Virus record (IMG/VR): IMGVR_UViG_3300028569_000098
Span: 1 to 34,200 of that record
Reading direction: 5' to 3' (one strand)
From: a virus
Length of the DNA stretch: 34,200 bases
The position numbers were made by a program, and so were the translations under genes. Shown one piece after another: positions 8,833 to 17,551 of this stretch. Within the stretch, counting starts at the first letter, position 1. Every line of letters starts with the position of its first letter. The notes under the pieces are model-generated. The model worked only from the letters and a program-made list of their open reading frames with translations, was not told the DNA's origin and ran no database searches.

Positions 8833-9504
8833 CTAAACCTCTTCCAAAGTAATAGATATGTCCCAATAGTCAAATCCAGTGCTTGATTCTGCTTCTTGTA
8901 TTGGACTGACATGAGCTCTTTTATTGACTGTGTAAGAGATATCGGAGATGTACATTTCTATAACTTCTGTGTATTCTTGCAAGTGAGCATATTTATTAGT
9001 TGTAAAGTTTTGTGGCTTATCGTATGAAAGATAAACATAGAATGGTCCTGTATTATTTTCATACCACTCAAGGATGTCTGCTCCACCTGCACCACCATCC
9101 ACTGTGTATTGGAAGTCTTGATATGCCTTTGGATCGTTTAAGTAATTAGTAAAGGCAGCATTTGTTGGAATACCAGTAGTTGTATCAAAATCTGGGTCCC
9201 CTGCATATCTGCGTGATGGCAACATGTCCCAAGAAACTGAAATCCTAACTTTATCTGCAATATGGAATGAACGCATACGACCATTAATCATGCGTTGACG
9301 ATTTTCAATTCTTTCTGGTTTTACGTCAATTGCAGATCGGTTATGGTCTGAAAGAATTAGAAAAGTTGTTGCTGAAGCACTATTAGCTCCTACCTCAACG
9401 CCGTCTGGATAAACCTTTCCATTTTCATCGGCTGTCCCATCATTCTTTGAAAACAAAATAGCTTGAGGACGCTCATACTTTTGTCTATTTGATACATATC
9501 CCAT
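8833..9504 (-). CDS. distal tail / minor tail protein (223 aa)
   Basis: It lies directly after the tape measure, where siphoviruses encode the distal tail protein that links the tube to the hub, and this is the likely role. The sequence is beta-rich with aromatic strands (FYVYLSYDKPQ, then VIEMYISDISYTV) and ends in a strand, FDYWDISITLEEV, typical of tail proteins that pack against the tube. An early stretch (NRQRMINGRMRSFHIADKVRISVSWDMLPSRRYAG) suggests a tube-like beta-hairpin domain. No signal or membrane segment is present. The start overlaps the tape-measure stop as TAATG. Its own end carries the ribosome-binding site of the hub gene, so the three are coupled. Exact family membership was not confirmed. 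Confidence 0.62.
   Translation of the reverse strand: MGYVSNRQKYERPQAILFSKNDGTADENGKVYPDGVEVGANSASATTFLILSDHNRSAIDVKPERIENRQRMINGRMRSFHIADKVRISVSWDMLPSRRYAGDPDFDTTTGIPTNAAFTNYLNDPKAYQDFQYTVDGGAGGADILEWYENNTGPFYVYLSYDKPQNFTTNKYAHLQEYTEVIEMYISDISYTVNKRAHVSPIQEAESSTGFDYWDISITLEEV
8838..8845 (-). promoter_or_regulatory. ribosome-binding site deciding a TTG start
   Basis: GGAAGAGG on the minus strand, inside the last codons of the upstream gene, stands 7 bases before the TTG at 8830. This spacing is ideal and supports the shorter start for the giant hub gene. Confidence 0.65.
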
Positions 9505-12500
9505 TAGTAACTGTTTCCTCCAAGTCTTTGTTTGTCAATGCTTCTAATCTTTGTGACCACTGTTCGAGCAATTGCGTCTGGGTCGGAGTTAGTTGCTACA
9601 TTAACGCTTACATTATAAGTATACACGGAACTGTCGGAAGATTTTCCACTATTGATTGCCTCTAGTTTCTTTACCCCAAAATTTTGAACGGCAGGTCGTT
9701 TAACTACAAACTCTCCAGGAGTGAGCATGGCAGGGACTGTATCTGAACCAAGAGGACTTCCACCATCTGCAAAGTATGACATAACTTTGCCACCAACAGA
9801 ATAGTTTTTAGCCATGCCTCCACCAGCAAGCTTACGATACTCCTGCTTGGCAAGACGTAATTCTAGCTTTGCAAGTATAGATTCTAATCTACTACGTGTT
9901 TTACGACCAAATGTTACACCTTCGAGTTCTTTCTTTTGTGCATCTTCAAGAGCCTTGGCTTGTGCTTCTTGTGCTCTTTGCGTTTGATTGGCACGGAACT
10001 GCTGTGCTGCTCTTGCTGCTGCTGCAATGTCTCCTCTAGAAAGTGCATCGGCAATGTCTAGCTGATCTTTTTGCTGTGCAGCAATTTGAGCATTAATTTT
10101 TGCAATTTTTTCTAAAGCTTTTTTACGCTCGTCATACTTTTTATTAATTGCCGCTTCTTTTAGACCAATAATTTGAAGTGCTTTGCTACGTTTCTTTATT
10201 TTCTTTTCGAGTGGGCTTTCTTCTTCAGAGGATCCGCCCCCACCGCTGCCACTGTCGCCACCGTCATTTTTTCCACCCTTGCCTTTACCTTTGCTATCTT
10301 TTCCATCTCCAGTGTCGCTGTCAATGCCGTACTGTTCTTCAAGCCTATCGAGTGTTGCTTCATCCTGTTTACTAATTGAAACATTTGCCTGAAGTGTATA
10401 GTATGCGGTAAGAGCTTTATTTTTATCTGCTGCACCTACAATTGCCTCCACGGTTGCCTGACTTATATTTCCACCAGCAAAATCTGCCTGAAGTTGTGTT
10501 TTAAACTTGCTATCTTTAAGCCCATTAATTTTTTCTGCAGTTTTATATGCTTCGCTATCTTTATCAAATGATTTCAAGAAAGCTTCATTAAACTTTACAG
10601 CACCGATTGTAGATTTTTGTTTTTCAAGTTCGGCATATGTTGCTGCTGAAAGATCTCTTTGAATTGTAAGGTCTTCAGTTCTTCGTCTTTCTAGTTCATT
10701 AATTTCTTTTCTTGTTTTTGCTTCTTTAACTAAAGCATCGTATTGAGCATTAATTGCATCAATACCGCCAGTAGCCTGACCGTAAGCACTCATTGTTCCA
10801 GCAACTGCTCCTAAAGCAGCATTTGAATCTGCCATAGTTCTTATAGCACCTCGTCCAGATACAGTAGTTGTTGTCTTAGATGCAGCACTAAACTGTGCTT
10901 GCAATTGTGTAAGCCTATCCTGAGCAACCATTCCAGAAATTTGTGTGGGGTCTTCGGTATATGTTGCAAATTGCTGAGAAGCACCAGCAGTAATTGCACG
11001 ATCTCCAGCAAGTCTTCCAAGAGCAACAATAATTCCGTCTGCTTGCTCTGTAGTAATTACTCCCTGAGCAACTGCTGTTGCCATATTTGCAGCAACATTC
11101 TGTCCAATCTCTGATGCTGTTATTCCAGCAGCTTGCTGTGTTTGAACATCCTGAAGAATCTTTTGACCACTAGCCATTTCTGTTAGATATTGCTCTCCTG
11201 CGGTAAGTTCTTTTTGGGTTATTCCTCCAGCCTTTGCATCTTCTTTTCGTTGTGCCGCCTCTGTTGCACTGACTGTTCCAAAGTCTTCGGACATTGTTTT
11301 AAGTGCATCGATGCTCATTACCTGAGCTTCTGCAAGTTCAATAGCTTTTCTTTTTTGCTCTTCCTGTGCAGCATTAAGTGACATAATAACGCCAACTAGC
11401 CCTATCAGAGCAGCAACCACAATCCCAATCGGTCCAGGAATCATCATCATTGCACTACCAGCAAGACCTGCGGCGGTTCCTAGCCCCTCAAGACCAGGTA
11501 TCATAGCCAGTGCTCCACCAGCCATAGCAACACCCATACCTGCCCCCATACCGCCCATACCTTTAACGCCAGCAGCAATGCTTCCACCCATAGCGTGTAG
11601 TTTTACATTTCTGGCACGGCGACGAATCATCTTGTCTCTTGCTTCTTGTTCTCTTGGGGTTCTAGGTTTCTTGCCTGGCTTTTCTTCTTCTTGTATAAAT
11701 CTTCCTGTGTCACCAATAATAACTTGAGATCCTTCAGCAGTTGTTTTTACTGGGAACCCCCCCATGTCTTTTACTCCAGTTTGAACTCTTCTCGGTCCTC
11801 GTTTTCCTGGTGTTCTTGTTGTAGCTTGTGTACCATTAACGGTAGCCTGTCCAAGTTTTTCTCCAGATTTTGCTGCATCATCAATCTTTGAGTCAATTCC
11901 GTTAATTGCACCCTGACCTACGTTAGCACCAGAATCGTAAGCTTCTTTTGACGGAGATGCCTGTCTTGTAGAATCTTCTACGCCCTCAACAAAGTCTCCA
12001 GTAAGCTCTCTTGTAACACCGTTTAGTGCTTCACTAACTTCTGCAGATGTTCTTGTCCCAAAATTTGGATCTAAGTTTGCGTATGCTCCAGCAGCAGCTG
12101 AAGATCCAACCACCCTTCCTCTTAGATTTTGGCTATTGGGGGAATTAACAATTGAAGTTGAATCTATTAACATTTTATCTAAAATTTGACCCTGAATAAC
12201 AATTTCTTTAGCACTAAGGGCAAGTCCAGAATTAATTTTTCTTAACATTCCAGTTTTTACTTTTTCATCTGTTACTGTGTTGCCAAGATGTCCAACATAT
12301 TCTTCATAAAACTTTTTGTTTCTTCTTGTGGTGTCTTCAAGATCATTTGATAATTGATTAATATCTGATGGCTGAGGAGTCCAGAGTGATGAAAGCCATC
12401 CTGACTTTGTTGCCTTTCCACCTGCTGGCAGCGACTCTGTATGTGCTCTATCTATTTGTTGAGACTGAGCCATAGGAAGTCCTGCTTCTTTTCTTGCAGC

Positions 12501-15044
12501 AACAGATGCATCTCTTGCAAGTTGTGCTACTCGATATTCTTCTTGTAATCTTAAGTCACCAGAGTTGCCTACCTGAGTCTCAAGTTTTCCCCCACCAGCA
12601 CTATATCTAAATCGTGCAGTTTTCCCTGTAGGATCTAAAATTGAATTTAACTGATTTGGTTTTATTGTTGGAAATGTTTCAGACTGTTCAGATGCGTACT
12701 GTAGCCTTGCTCCAAATGTTTTAAGTGTTACCTTTGTATCTTCACCAAAAGTTTTAAAAACTTTATCTAGTACTTCTGTACTTCCTTCTACGCTTTGTAG
12801 AGAGTCTATTATTTTTTGTATATTTCTTTTTGCACTCTGATCTGCATAAAGTGTTGCTGGCATCTGAAAACCAGTTCCAAGTCCACCTTCATAACCAGGA
12901 ATATTTCCAGCAATCATTCCATTAATAAGACCGCCATACTTTTTAGCCATACCAGCAGGAATAACTGCTTCTCCTGGTGAAAGCATTGCTGGAACTACAT
13001 CGCCCTTACCCTTGGGACCAGGTACACTAACTACACCGTCAGCATACTTCTTTGGTTTTACAGCTGCTTCAGATACTCGTCCCCCAGGCATTGCAAATCC
13101 ACGTTGTGCAGTAACTGCTTTTTGGTATGCTAATGTTAGTGCATTAAGTGATGCTGCCTCTACGCTAAATGTTTGTGCAAGTCTGCTATGTGACTGATTA
13201 AGTGATGCCGCTACTGCTGCTGCTTCAATCTGTTGTTGAGTCATGTACTCTGTTTGTAGACCTAGGGTTGTTGTATCTGCCCCAGATTTATTGAATATAT
13301 TTCCAAGTAATTGGAACATTTTAATAAGGTTTGCAACACCGTTGGCAACAAGACCAACAGTCATAAGCAGAACAGGTCCGATACCTGCGACAACGCTAGT
13401 CAGGATAACAGCAAATGATTTAGCACCGTCTCCCATGTTATTAAATTGATTAAGTAGCTTTGTTCCAAATTCAATAACTGGAGTAATAGCCTTTAGGAAT
13501 TCTTCTCCCACAGGTGCGAGTGCTGCCTGGAAGTCTGCAAAAGCTTTTTCAAACTTGTAGGTAGTTGTCTCTTCTACCTTTTTAAGTTCTCGTTGAGATA
13601 AGATTGCAAGTTCTTGTGTGGTTGCTTTAGTTAGTTCAAGAACACGGCTTGCCTGTGTACCCTCGCCAATAACGTTCTGAAAAAGTGTAGATAGACGTGA
13701 GAACTGGAACTTACCAAATAGTTGCTCGATGGCACGAGCACGGCTTAGTGGATCTAGTGTGTCAAGTGCGGAAGCAAAGTCGATTACAAGCCCTTGAATG
13801 TCTCCCTTGTTTGAATTAACAATTTTCTCAATGTTAATGCCAAATCCATTAAGCATTTCTTTTGCTTTGCCAGTCGGGTTAATAAGTGCAGCAAGACCAG
13901 ACTTGAGTGCGTTAGCACCTTCTGATGCGTTAATCCCACCTTCCTTCATGGCTGTTAGGAAGAATGCTAGGTCCTCTACGTCTCCACCAAGTTGCTGAAC
14001 AACAGGTCCAGCTTTTGGAATAGCAATGGTAAGGTCTTCAATTGATGTGACCGATTGGTTTTCTACTGCGTTAAGGAAGTTAATCTTTTTAGCAAGGTCT
14101 TCTGTTGCAGTACCAAATGCGTTTGTAATTGACATTGTTGTTTCAAGAGCTTGAGTTTGCTCTACGTTACCCAGAACTGCTAGGCGAGTAGCTTCAGAAA
14201 CCTGAGCTAAAAGCTCTTGACCAGCTTTACCAGCGGCTGCGGCTTCAGCAGCAAGTCCTAGTGTGTCTGAAACTGCAACGCCATACTTTGTGTACTCTCC
14301 TGCAAGGGTTTTGATTGAATCAATCATCTGGTCGGTTTCTGCAACTGTGGTAGAGAAGTCTCCATAAACACGACGAATTCTGATTACCTGCTTTTCAATT
14401 TCCATAAAGGACTTTGCGGCAGTGCTTGCAAATAATGTAAGGGGAAGTGTAAAACCAACCATAAGCTGACGACCAGCCCATTGGGTGTTCTTACCAAAGT
14501 TTAGGAGGTTAGTAGAACCTTGCTTTAGAAGTTGATTATATAGTTGCTGCTTTTGTGCAGCAATCATTGTTTTTGTTGCAAGGTCATTCATATCAAGAGT
14601 TAGTGGTCTAACCTTGATTGCCTTCAATGCACCATTGGCATCACGACCCATTGAGATATATTGAGTCTGAAGATCTTTAACTCTTTCGGTAGCTACCTTT
14701 GTAATTGTTTCAAATTCACCACGGAAGAATCGTCCAAATGTTTTTGTAGATGCAGCAGCATATCTAAAATACTGCCCCATCGAAAGTTTGTTTTTCTCAA
14801 GGGCAGTAGTAAATGCTTCGGTGGTTGACTGAACCTTTGTCATTCCAGCCTGGAACTGACCACCAGCATTAATAGAGTTTAGTAAATCTTGCTGTAGCTT
14901 AGCAGCGTTTTGACCAGCTACTGCTCCACCACGAGCCATTTCTGTGTGAAATCTTGCGATTTGACCTTGTAAGGCTTTAAGTGCTGCAGTAGCAGCGGTA
15001 GTGTCAATATCTATGCGGATATTAGCATTTGCATCTTCAGCCAT
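9504..15044 (-). CDS. tape measure protein (1846 aa)
   Basis: This protein sets tail length and is threaded through the tail tube. Residues about 190-540 match the TP901-type tape-measure core (SFMEIEKQVIRIRRVYGDF, then long Ala/Leu helices including KAGPVVQQLGGDVEDLAFFL). Hydrophobic segments lie near 538-566 and 1168-1221 and could insert into the host membrane during DNA entry. The motif VPAMLSPGEAV near 680-690 recurs as VPAMLTPGEFV near 1765-1775, a repeat common in these proteins. SPSKEAYDSGANVGQG (about residue 1050) is another family signature. A Gly/Ser/Lys-rich linker (about 1575-1618) is followed by a long coiled coil to about 1740. At about 0.15 nm per residue the tail would be roughly 275 nm (inference). 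It starts at 15044, 10 bases after an AAGGGGAA ribosome-binding run, and follows the two chaperone genes. Confidence 0.95.
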   Translation of the reverse strand: MAEDANANIRIDIDTTAATAALKALQGQIARFHTEMARGGAVAGQNAAKLQQDLLNSINAGGQFQAGMTKVQSTTEAFTTALEKNKLSMGQYFRYAAASTKTFGRFFRGEFETITKVATERVKDLQTQYISMGRDANGALKAIKVRPLTLDMNDLATKTMIAAQKQQLYNQLLKQGSTNLLNFGKNTQWAGRQLMVGFTLPLTLFASTAAKSFMEIEKQVIRIRRVYGDFSTTVAETDQMIDSIKTLAGEYTKYGVAVSDTLGLAAEAAAAGKAGQELLAQVSEATRLAVLGNVEQTQALETTMSITNAFGTATEDLAKKINFLNAVENQSVTSIEDLTIAIPKAGPVVQQLGGDVEDLAFFLTAMKEGGINASEGANALKSGLAALINPTGKAKEMLNGFGINIEKIVNSNKGDIQGLVIDFASALDTLDPLSRARAIEQLFGKFQFSRLSTLFQNVIGEGTQASRVLELTKATTQELAILSQRELKKVEETTTYKFEKAFADFQAALAPVGEEFLKAITPVIEFGTKLLNQFNNMGDGAKSFAVILTSVVAGIGPVLLMTVGLVANGVANLIKMFQLLGNIFNKSGADTTTLGLQTEYMTQQQIEAAAVAASLNQSHSRLAQTFSVEAASLNALTLAYQKAVTAQRGFAMPGGRVSEAAVKPKKYADGVVSVPGPKGKGDVVPAMLSPGEAVIPAGMAKKYGGLINGMIAGNIPGYEGGLGTGFQMPATLYADQSAKRNIQKIIDSLQSVEGSTEVLDKVFKTFGEDTKVTLKTFGARLQYASEQSETFPTIKPNQLNSILDPTGKTARFRYSAGGGKLETQVGNSGDLRLQEEYRVAQLARDASVAARKEAGLPMAQSQQIDRAHTESLPAGGKATKSGWLSSLWTPQPSDINQLSNDLEDTTRRNKKFYEEYVGHLGNTVTDEKVKTGMLRKINSGLALSAKEIVIQGQILDKMLIDSTSIVNSPNSQNLRGRVVGSSAAAGAYANLDPNFGTRTSAEVSEALNGVTRELTGDFVEGVEDSTRQASPSKEAYDSGANVGQGAINGIDSKIDDAAKSGEKLGQATVNGTQATTRTPGKRGPRRVQTGVKDMGGFPVKTTAEGSQVIIGDTGRFIQEEEKPGKKPRTPREQEARDKMIRRRARNVKLHAMGGSIAAGVKGMGGMGAGMGVAMAGGALAMIPGLEGLGTAAGLAGSAMMMIPGPIGIVVAALIGLVGVIMSLNAAQEEQKRKAIELAEAQVMSIDALKTMSEDFGTVSATEAAQRKEDAKAGGITQKELTAGEQYLTEMASGQKILQDVQTQQAAGITASEIGQNVAANMATAVAQGVITTEQADGIIVALGRLAGDRAITAGASQQFATYTEDPTQISGMVAQDRLTQLQAQFSAASKTTTTVSGRGAIRTMADSNAALGAVAGTMSAYGQATGGIDAINAQYDALVKEAKTRKEINELERRRTEDLTIQRDLSAATYAELEKQKSTIGAVKFNEAFLKSFDKDSEAYKTAEKINGLKDSKFKTQLQADFAGGNISQATVEAIVGAADKNKALTAYYTLQANVSISKQDEATLDRLEEQYGIDSDTGDGKDSKGKGKGGKNDGGDSGSGGGGSSEEESPLEKKIKKRSKALQIIGLKEAAINKKYDERKKALEKIAKINAQIAAQQKDQLDIADALSRGDIAAAARAAQQFRANQTQRAQEAQAKALEDAQKKELEGVTFGRKTRSRLESILAKLELRLAKQEYRKLAGGGMAKNYSVGGKVMSYFADGGSPLGSDTVPAMLTPGEFVVKRPAVQNFGVKKLEAINSGKSSDSSVYTYNVSVNVATNSDPDAIARTVVTKIRSIDKQRLGGNSY

Positions 15045-15068
15045 TCATTAACACTTCCCCTTTTTAGT

Positions 15069-15386
15069 CTAGCCCATAAGACCAGCTACAGTATCTGACA
15101 GGTTAATTCCAGATGCTGCTTCTACCACCTTATAAACGGTTGGTAGATCAATATTGTCCTCAAGAGCGGCTACATCTGCTGCTAGTTCTGGACTGTACTG
15201 CTTCATTGCAATTTGAACACACTTCATAAGTATGTCCATTGACTTTGCGTTATCGTCTGCTACTTTAGCAATACCCTCGAACTCCTTCATAAAATCACGA
15301 AGTAGTGAGATCTTTAGTGGACGGACATTAAGTACTGTTCCGTCGATAAGTGTAAGCTGTGTAGCTTCATTAATTGTTGTTGCCAT
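15069..15386 (-). CDS. tail assembly chaperone, short form (105 aa)
   Basis: The product is the short (gpG-like) tail assembly chaperone that helps load tube subunits onto the tape measure. It is a paralog of the N-terminal domain of the gene just upstream. Both share TLxDGT, PLKIxxLRxFMKEF, MKQ, LEDNxxLP and YKVxxxAxGI at the same spacing. It has no C-terminal extension. After the stop there are only about 24 bases before the tape-measure start, so a -1 frameshift could not add a long T-like domain here. An extended -10 promoter and a perfect Shine-Dalgarno (AAGGAGG) precede the ATG, giving it its own expression control. Two separate genes thus replace the usual frameshift pair (inference). 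Confidence 0.82.
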   Translation of the reverse strand: MATTINEATQLTLIDGTVLNVRPLKISLLRDFMKEFEGIAKVADDNAKSMDILMKCVQIAMKQYSPELAADVAALEDNIDLPTVYKVVEAASGINLSDTVAGLMG

Positions 15387-15412
15387 TGTTTCCTCCTTGT
15401 TAGGCTCCTTAA

Positions 15413-15421
15413 ATTATATCA
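15413..15421 (-). promoter_or_regulatory. extended -10 promoter between the two chaperone genes
   Basis: The minus strand reads TGATATAAT within the 45-base gap between the two tail-chaperone genes. The expected leader of about 20 bases carries a perfect AAGGAGG ribosome-binding site. This would allow the short chaperone (and possibly the tape measure) to be transcribed independently of the long chaperone. Confidence 0.6.
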
Positions 15422-15431
15422 CAAAAGCCGT

Positions 15432-16121
15432 TTAGTTTTCGACTAGTTTTTCATATCCTAGCCCCATGCCAATTCCAAAACCAGCCTTTGCTGCATTTGC
15501 TCCCTGTAGAGCAACCACATCGTTGCCATCCGATGTAGCACCGCCACTAAAGAATTTAGCTTTCTTTTGTTCCCATAGGTCTTGAGCACCGCTCTCTTTG
15601 TCAAGGTCTACCCCCTGAATACCAGCCATAAACTTTTTTTCCTGGTAATCTAAATCTCTTTTTACATTAAGAATTGACGTTAGTTCTGGCATTGATATTG
15701 ATGATTCAAGCTCTTCAAAGTCTTTCCATATTCCTAAAAGAAATACTTCTGCCTCTAGTGTTGCTAGATCTAAGTTTTCCCAGGTAGACCCACTATCAAC
15801 CGCTTGGTCTTTTACTGGCTCTTCTTCATCGTCTCCATCAATCTTGATCCCAGCTGCAATGTCTAATACTTTATAAATAGCTGGTAGGCTAAAGTTATCC
15901 TCTAAGTCCTCTATAGTCTTTATGGATGGATAAAATTGTTTCATACATACCCTGGCACATTGTGCTAATGCCGAAACTGCTTCTGCATCATCTTTTGCAA
16001 GTTTAACATTATCAAACTCTTTCATAAATTCTCTAAGGTATTTAATCTTTAGAGGTGTTAGGTATATCTCTGTTCCGTCTACCAGCGTAGTAGTTCCTGT
16101 TTCATAAATTTCTGTTGCCAT
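15432..16121 (-). CDS. tail assembly chaperone, long (G-T fused) form (229 aa)
   Basis: It is a tail assembly chaperone with both domains in one continuous frame. Residues 1-95 match the short chaperone encoded next to it. After an acidic linker (DGDDEEEPVKD), about residues 115-229 form a C-terminal domain of the kind that other phages append by ribosomal frameshift. It has helical segments with FLLGIWKDFEELESSISMPE and KRDLDYQEKKFMAGIQG, which are recurrent in actinophage-type long chaperones, and it ends in a Gly/Ala-rich tail. No slippery sequence is needed. The ATG at 16121 lies exactly six bases after an extended -10 element, with no Shine-Dalgarno site, so the transcript is predicted to be leaderless. 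It starts right after the terminator of the tail tube gene. Confidence 0.82.
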   Translation of the reverse strand: MATEIYETGTTTLVDGTEIYLTPLKIKYLREFMKEFDNVKLAKDDAEAVSALAQCARVCMKQFYPSIKTIEDLEDNFSLPAIYKVLDIAAGIKIDGDDEEEPVKDQAVDSGSTWENLDLATLEAEVFLLGIWKDFEELESSISMPELTSILNVKRDLDYQEKKFMAGIQGVDLDKESGAQDLWEQKKAKFFSGGATSDGNDVVALQGANAAKAGFGIGMGLGYEKLVEN

Positions 16122-16127
16122 ACATCT

Positions 16128-16136
16128 ATTGTACCA
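16128..16136 (-). promoter_or_regulatory. extended -10 promoter, predicted leaderless
   Basis: The minus strand reads TGGTACAAT, six bases before the ATG at 16121, so transcription should begin on the start codon. The TGG overlaps the end of the U-tract of the preceding terminator, giving a terminator-promoter pair between tube and chaperone genes. Confidence 0.6.
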
Positions 16137-16171
16137 AAAACAAAACTGCCCAGAGCCAAAACTCTGAGCAG
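16134..16171 (-). terminator. intrinsic terminator after the tail tube gene
   Basis: On the minus strand CTGCTCAGAG and CTCTGGGCAG pair across a TTTTGG loop (plus-strand arms 16146-16155 and 16162-16171). The tract TTTTGTTTTTGG follows directly. One pair is G-U on the minus strand but would be A-C on the plus strand, which shows the hairpin is tuned for the minus-strand transcript. Confidence 0.75.
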
Positions 16172-16187
16172 TCCTGATTGTATTAAG

Positions 16188-16898
16188 TTATGATGCGAGT
16201 GTGCGGTCTACAATCTTTCCATAAGACGCATTGTCGTTAGGGAGAAGTCTGAATGAGACTTCGAACATTGTAGCTTCGTCACGCTTTGCTGATACTGTAA
16301 CGCTTTCGATTGAAAGAGCACGGTATGCAACGTAGATTCGCTCAATTGATGAACCAGCTGCACAGTCTCCTGTACCTGGACCAACTGCAACGAGACCACG
16401 TTCAACTGGACATTCGCCAATGTTTCCTGCACCAAGATTTAGAACTCGGTCACCGTCGTAAGTTGGTGTTCCGAATGCACTCTGTGATGTAGCACTGGTG
16501 TATGTAGCTGAAAGGTCGCTTGACTGCCCTGCAATTGCAAAGAGCAAGTTATCTAGTGTTGCCTCAGCGAATGCTGTGTTAAGGTTAACCTGCATTCCCT
16601 GCTTGTAAAGCTTAGCAACGTCGAGAACCTGGTCAACCTGTACCTCACCGAAGTCAGGTTGGAAGACAATTTCAAGACCGTTCATTGTGTAACCAACATT
16701 ACGGAAATCGACCTCGTTTGTTGCATTTGCGAGAGTCTCCTTGTAAGAAATGTTGGTTTGGAAGTCGGGCAAATCGAATTCAGCTTGAGTGTTGGTAATA
16801 CCACCACTTGTGTTCTGACCGATTGGACCGTCTTCGTATGTGAAAAGTGCTGCTGCACCAACGATGATGTTAGCACTTGTACCACGTGAATATGCCAT
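16188..16898 (-). CDS. major tail tube protein (236 aa)
   Basis: This is probably the tail tube subunit, which polymerises to form the non-contractile tail. Position supports this: it lies after the tail terminator and before the chaperones and tape measure. The protein is beta-rich, with a Gly/Ala-rich N terminus (ANIIVGAAALFTY), a long central loop (NLGAGNIGE) containing two Cys residues, and a C-terminal strand typical of tube proteins (ATMFEVSFRLLPNDNASYGKIV). No second tube-like gene or sheath is present nearby. Its 48-base leader holds a strong ribosome-binding site (AAAGAGGTG). A -10 promoter lies upstream and a terminator follows, so it can be expressed as a single-gene unit at high level. 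Confidence 0.82.
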   Translation of the reverse strand: MAYSRGTSANIIVGAAALFTYEDGPIGQNTSGGITNTQAEFDLPDFQTNISYKETLANATNEVDFRNVGYTMNGLEIVFQPDFGEVQVDQVLDVAKLYKQGMQVNLNTAFAEATLDNLLFAIAGQSSDLSATYTSATSQSAFGTPTYDGDRVLNLGAGNIGECPVERGLVAVGPGTGDCAAGSSIERIYVAYRALSIESVTVSAKRDEATMFEVSFRLLPNDNASYGKIVDRTLAS

Positions 16899-16952
16899 AA
16901 TTATTTCACCTCTTTCTTGTTATAGATTTTAGGTGGGTGTTTCCTCTCTTTA

Positions 16953-16960
16953 ATTATACA
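16953..16960 (-). promoter_or_regulatory. -10 promoter of the tail tube gene
   Basis: The minus strand reads TGTATAAT, a perfect -10 with TG immediately upstream rather than one base away. It lies in the gap after the tail terminator gene. The predicted leader of roughly 48 bases ends with the AAAGAGGTG ribosome-binding site. No good -35 element is seen. Confidence 0.55.
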
Positions 16961-16966
16961 GGCTTA

Positions 16967-17551
16967 TTATGCAAAAGAGTCTGATTTGTGCCAGTCGTAG
17001 TCAATAATTATTTTATTCCCTGCATAGGTACGAGCAGTACCAAAATCAATAATGTCACGAGTCTCTTCAAGCTGATAGATCTTTATCTCGTGAAAATAAG
17101 GCAACAAGAAGTCTGTCCCATCGAAGGTAACCTTGTTGTGAACCTTACCGTCTACCGTTACTGTACCACTGACCTTTGATGCAATCCAAGCATTTAGATC
17201 TTTTGCTGAATCGTCACCGTTGTCAAGAAGATCCTGAATCTCTTGTGTCATTTCAATCAGGTTGACCACTGCTGTTTCTGTTAGTGCGTAGAAGTAATAA
17301 AGTAGTTGTTCGCACTTGATGTATGGGAATGGTGTTCTACGCATCTTGAACATTCTGTCAAATACCGCTGCCTGTCCCTGAAAATTGTATCTTGATGTAC
17401 CGCCAGATGTGAGAACATCTAGGCTAAAGCTTTCTGCAACACTAAAGTCGCTTGGGTATGTTGGAAACATTGGAACTGCTCCAAAACCTCTACCTGCAAG
17501 TTTCTCCTGTAAGTACTTGTTAATAAAAATTGGGGGATAGTATATTGCCAT
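16967..17551 (-). CDS. tail terminator protein (194 aa)
   Basis: It probably caps the tail tube and joins it to the head completion proteins. This is inferred from its place immediately before the tail tube gene and after the tail completion gene, the standard siphovirus order. The sequence has an aromatic N terminus (MAIYYPPIFINKYL), a central helix with FPYIKCEQLLYYFYALTETAVVNLIEM and a C-terminal beta segment (YFHEIKIYQLEETRDIIDFGTAR), which matches the alpha/beta plan of tail terminators. It starts at the ATG overlapping the previous stop (TAATG), with AGGAG about 10 bases upstream. It has no membrane segment. No single motif is diagnostic, so the call rests on context. Confidence 0.62.
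   Translation of the reverse strand: MAIYYPPIFINKYLQEKLAGRGFGAVPMFPTYPSDFSVAESFSLDVLTSGGTSRYNFQGQAAVFDRMFKMRRTPFPYIKCEQLLYYFYALTETAVVNLIEMTQEIQDLLDNGDDSAKDLNAWIASKVSGTVTVDGKVHNKVTFDGTDFLLPYFHEIKIYQLEETRDIIDFGTARTYAGNKIIIDYDWHKSDSFA

Noticed and set aside
8831-8866. An upstream TTG start for the hub gene
   Set aside because: It would overlap the previous gene by 34 bases and has no strong ribosome-binding site, unlike the TTG at 8830.
15045-15110. A programmed frameshift at the end of the short chaperone
   Set aside because: There is no convincing slippery heptamer and only about 24 bases of space. The extended domain is already present in the paralog.
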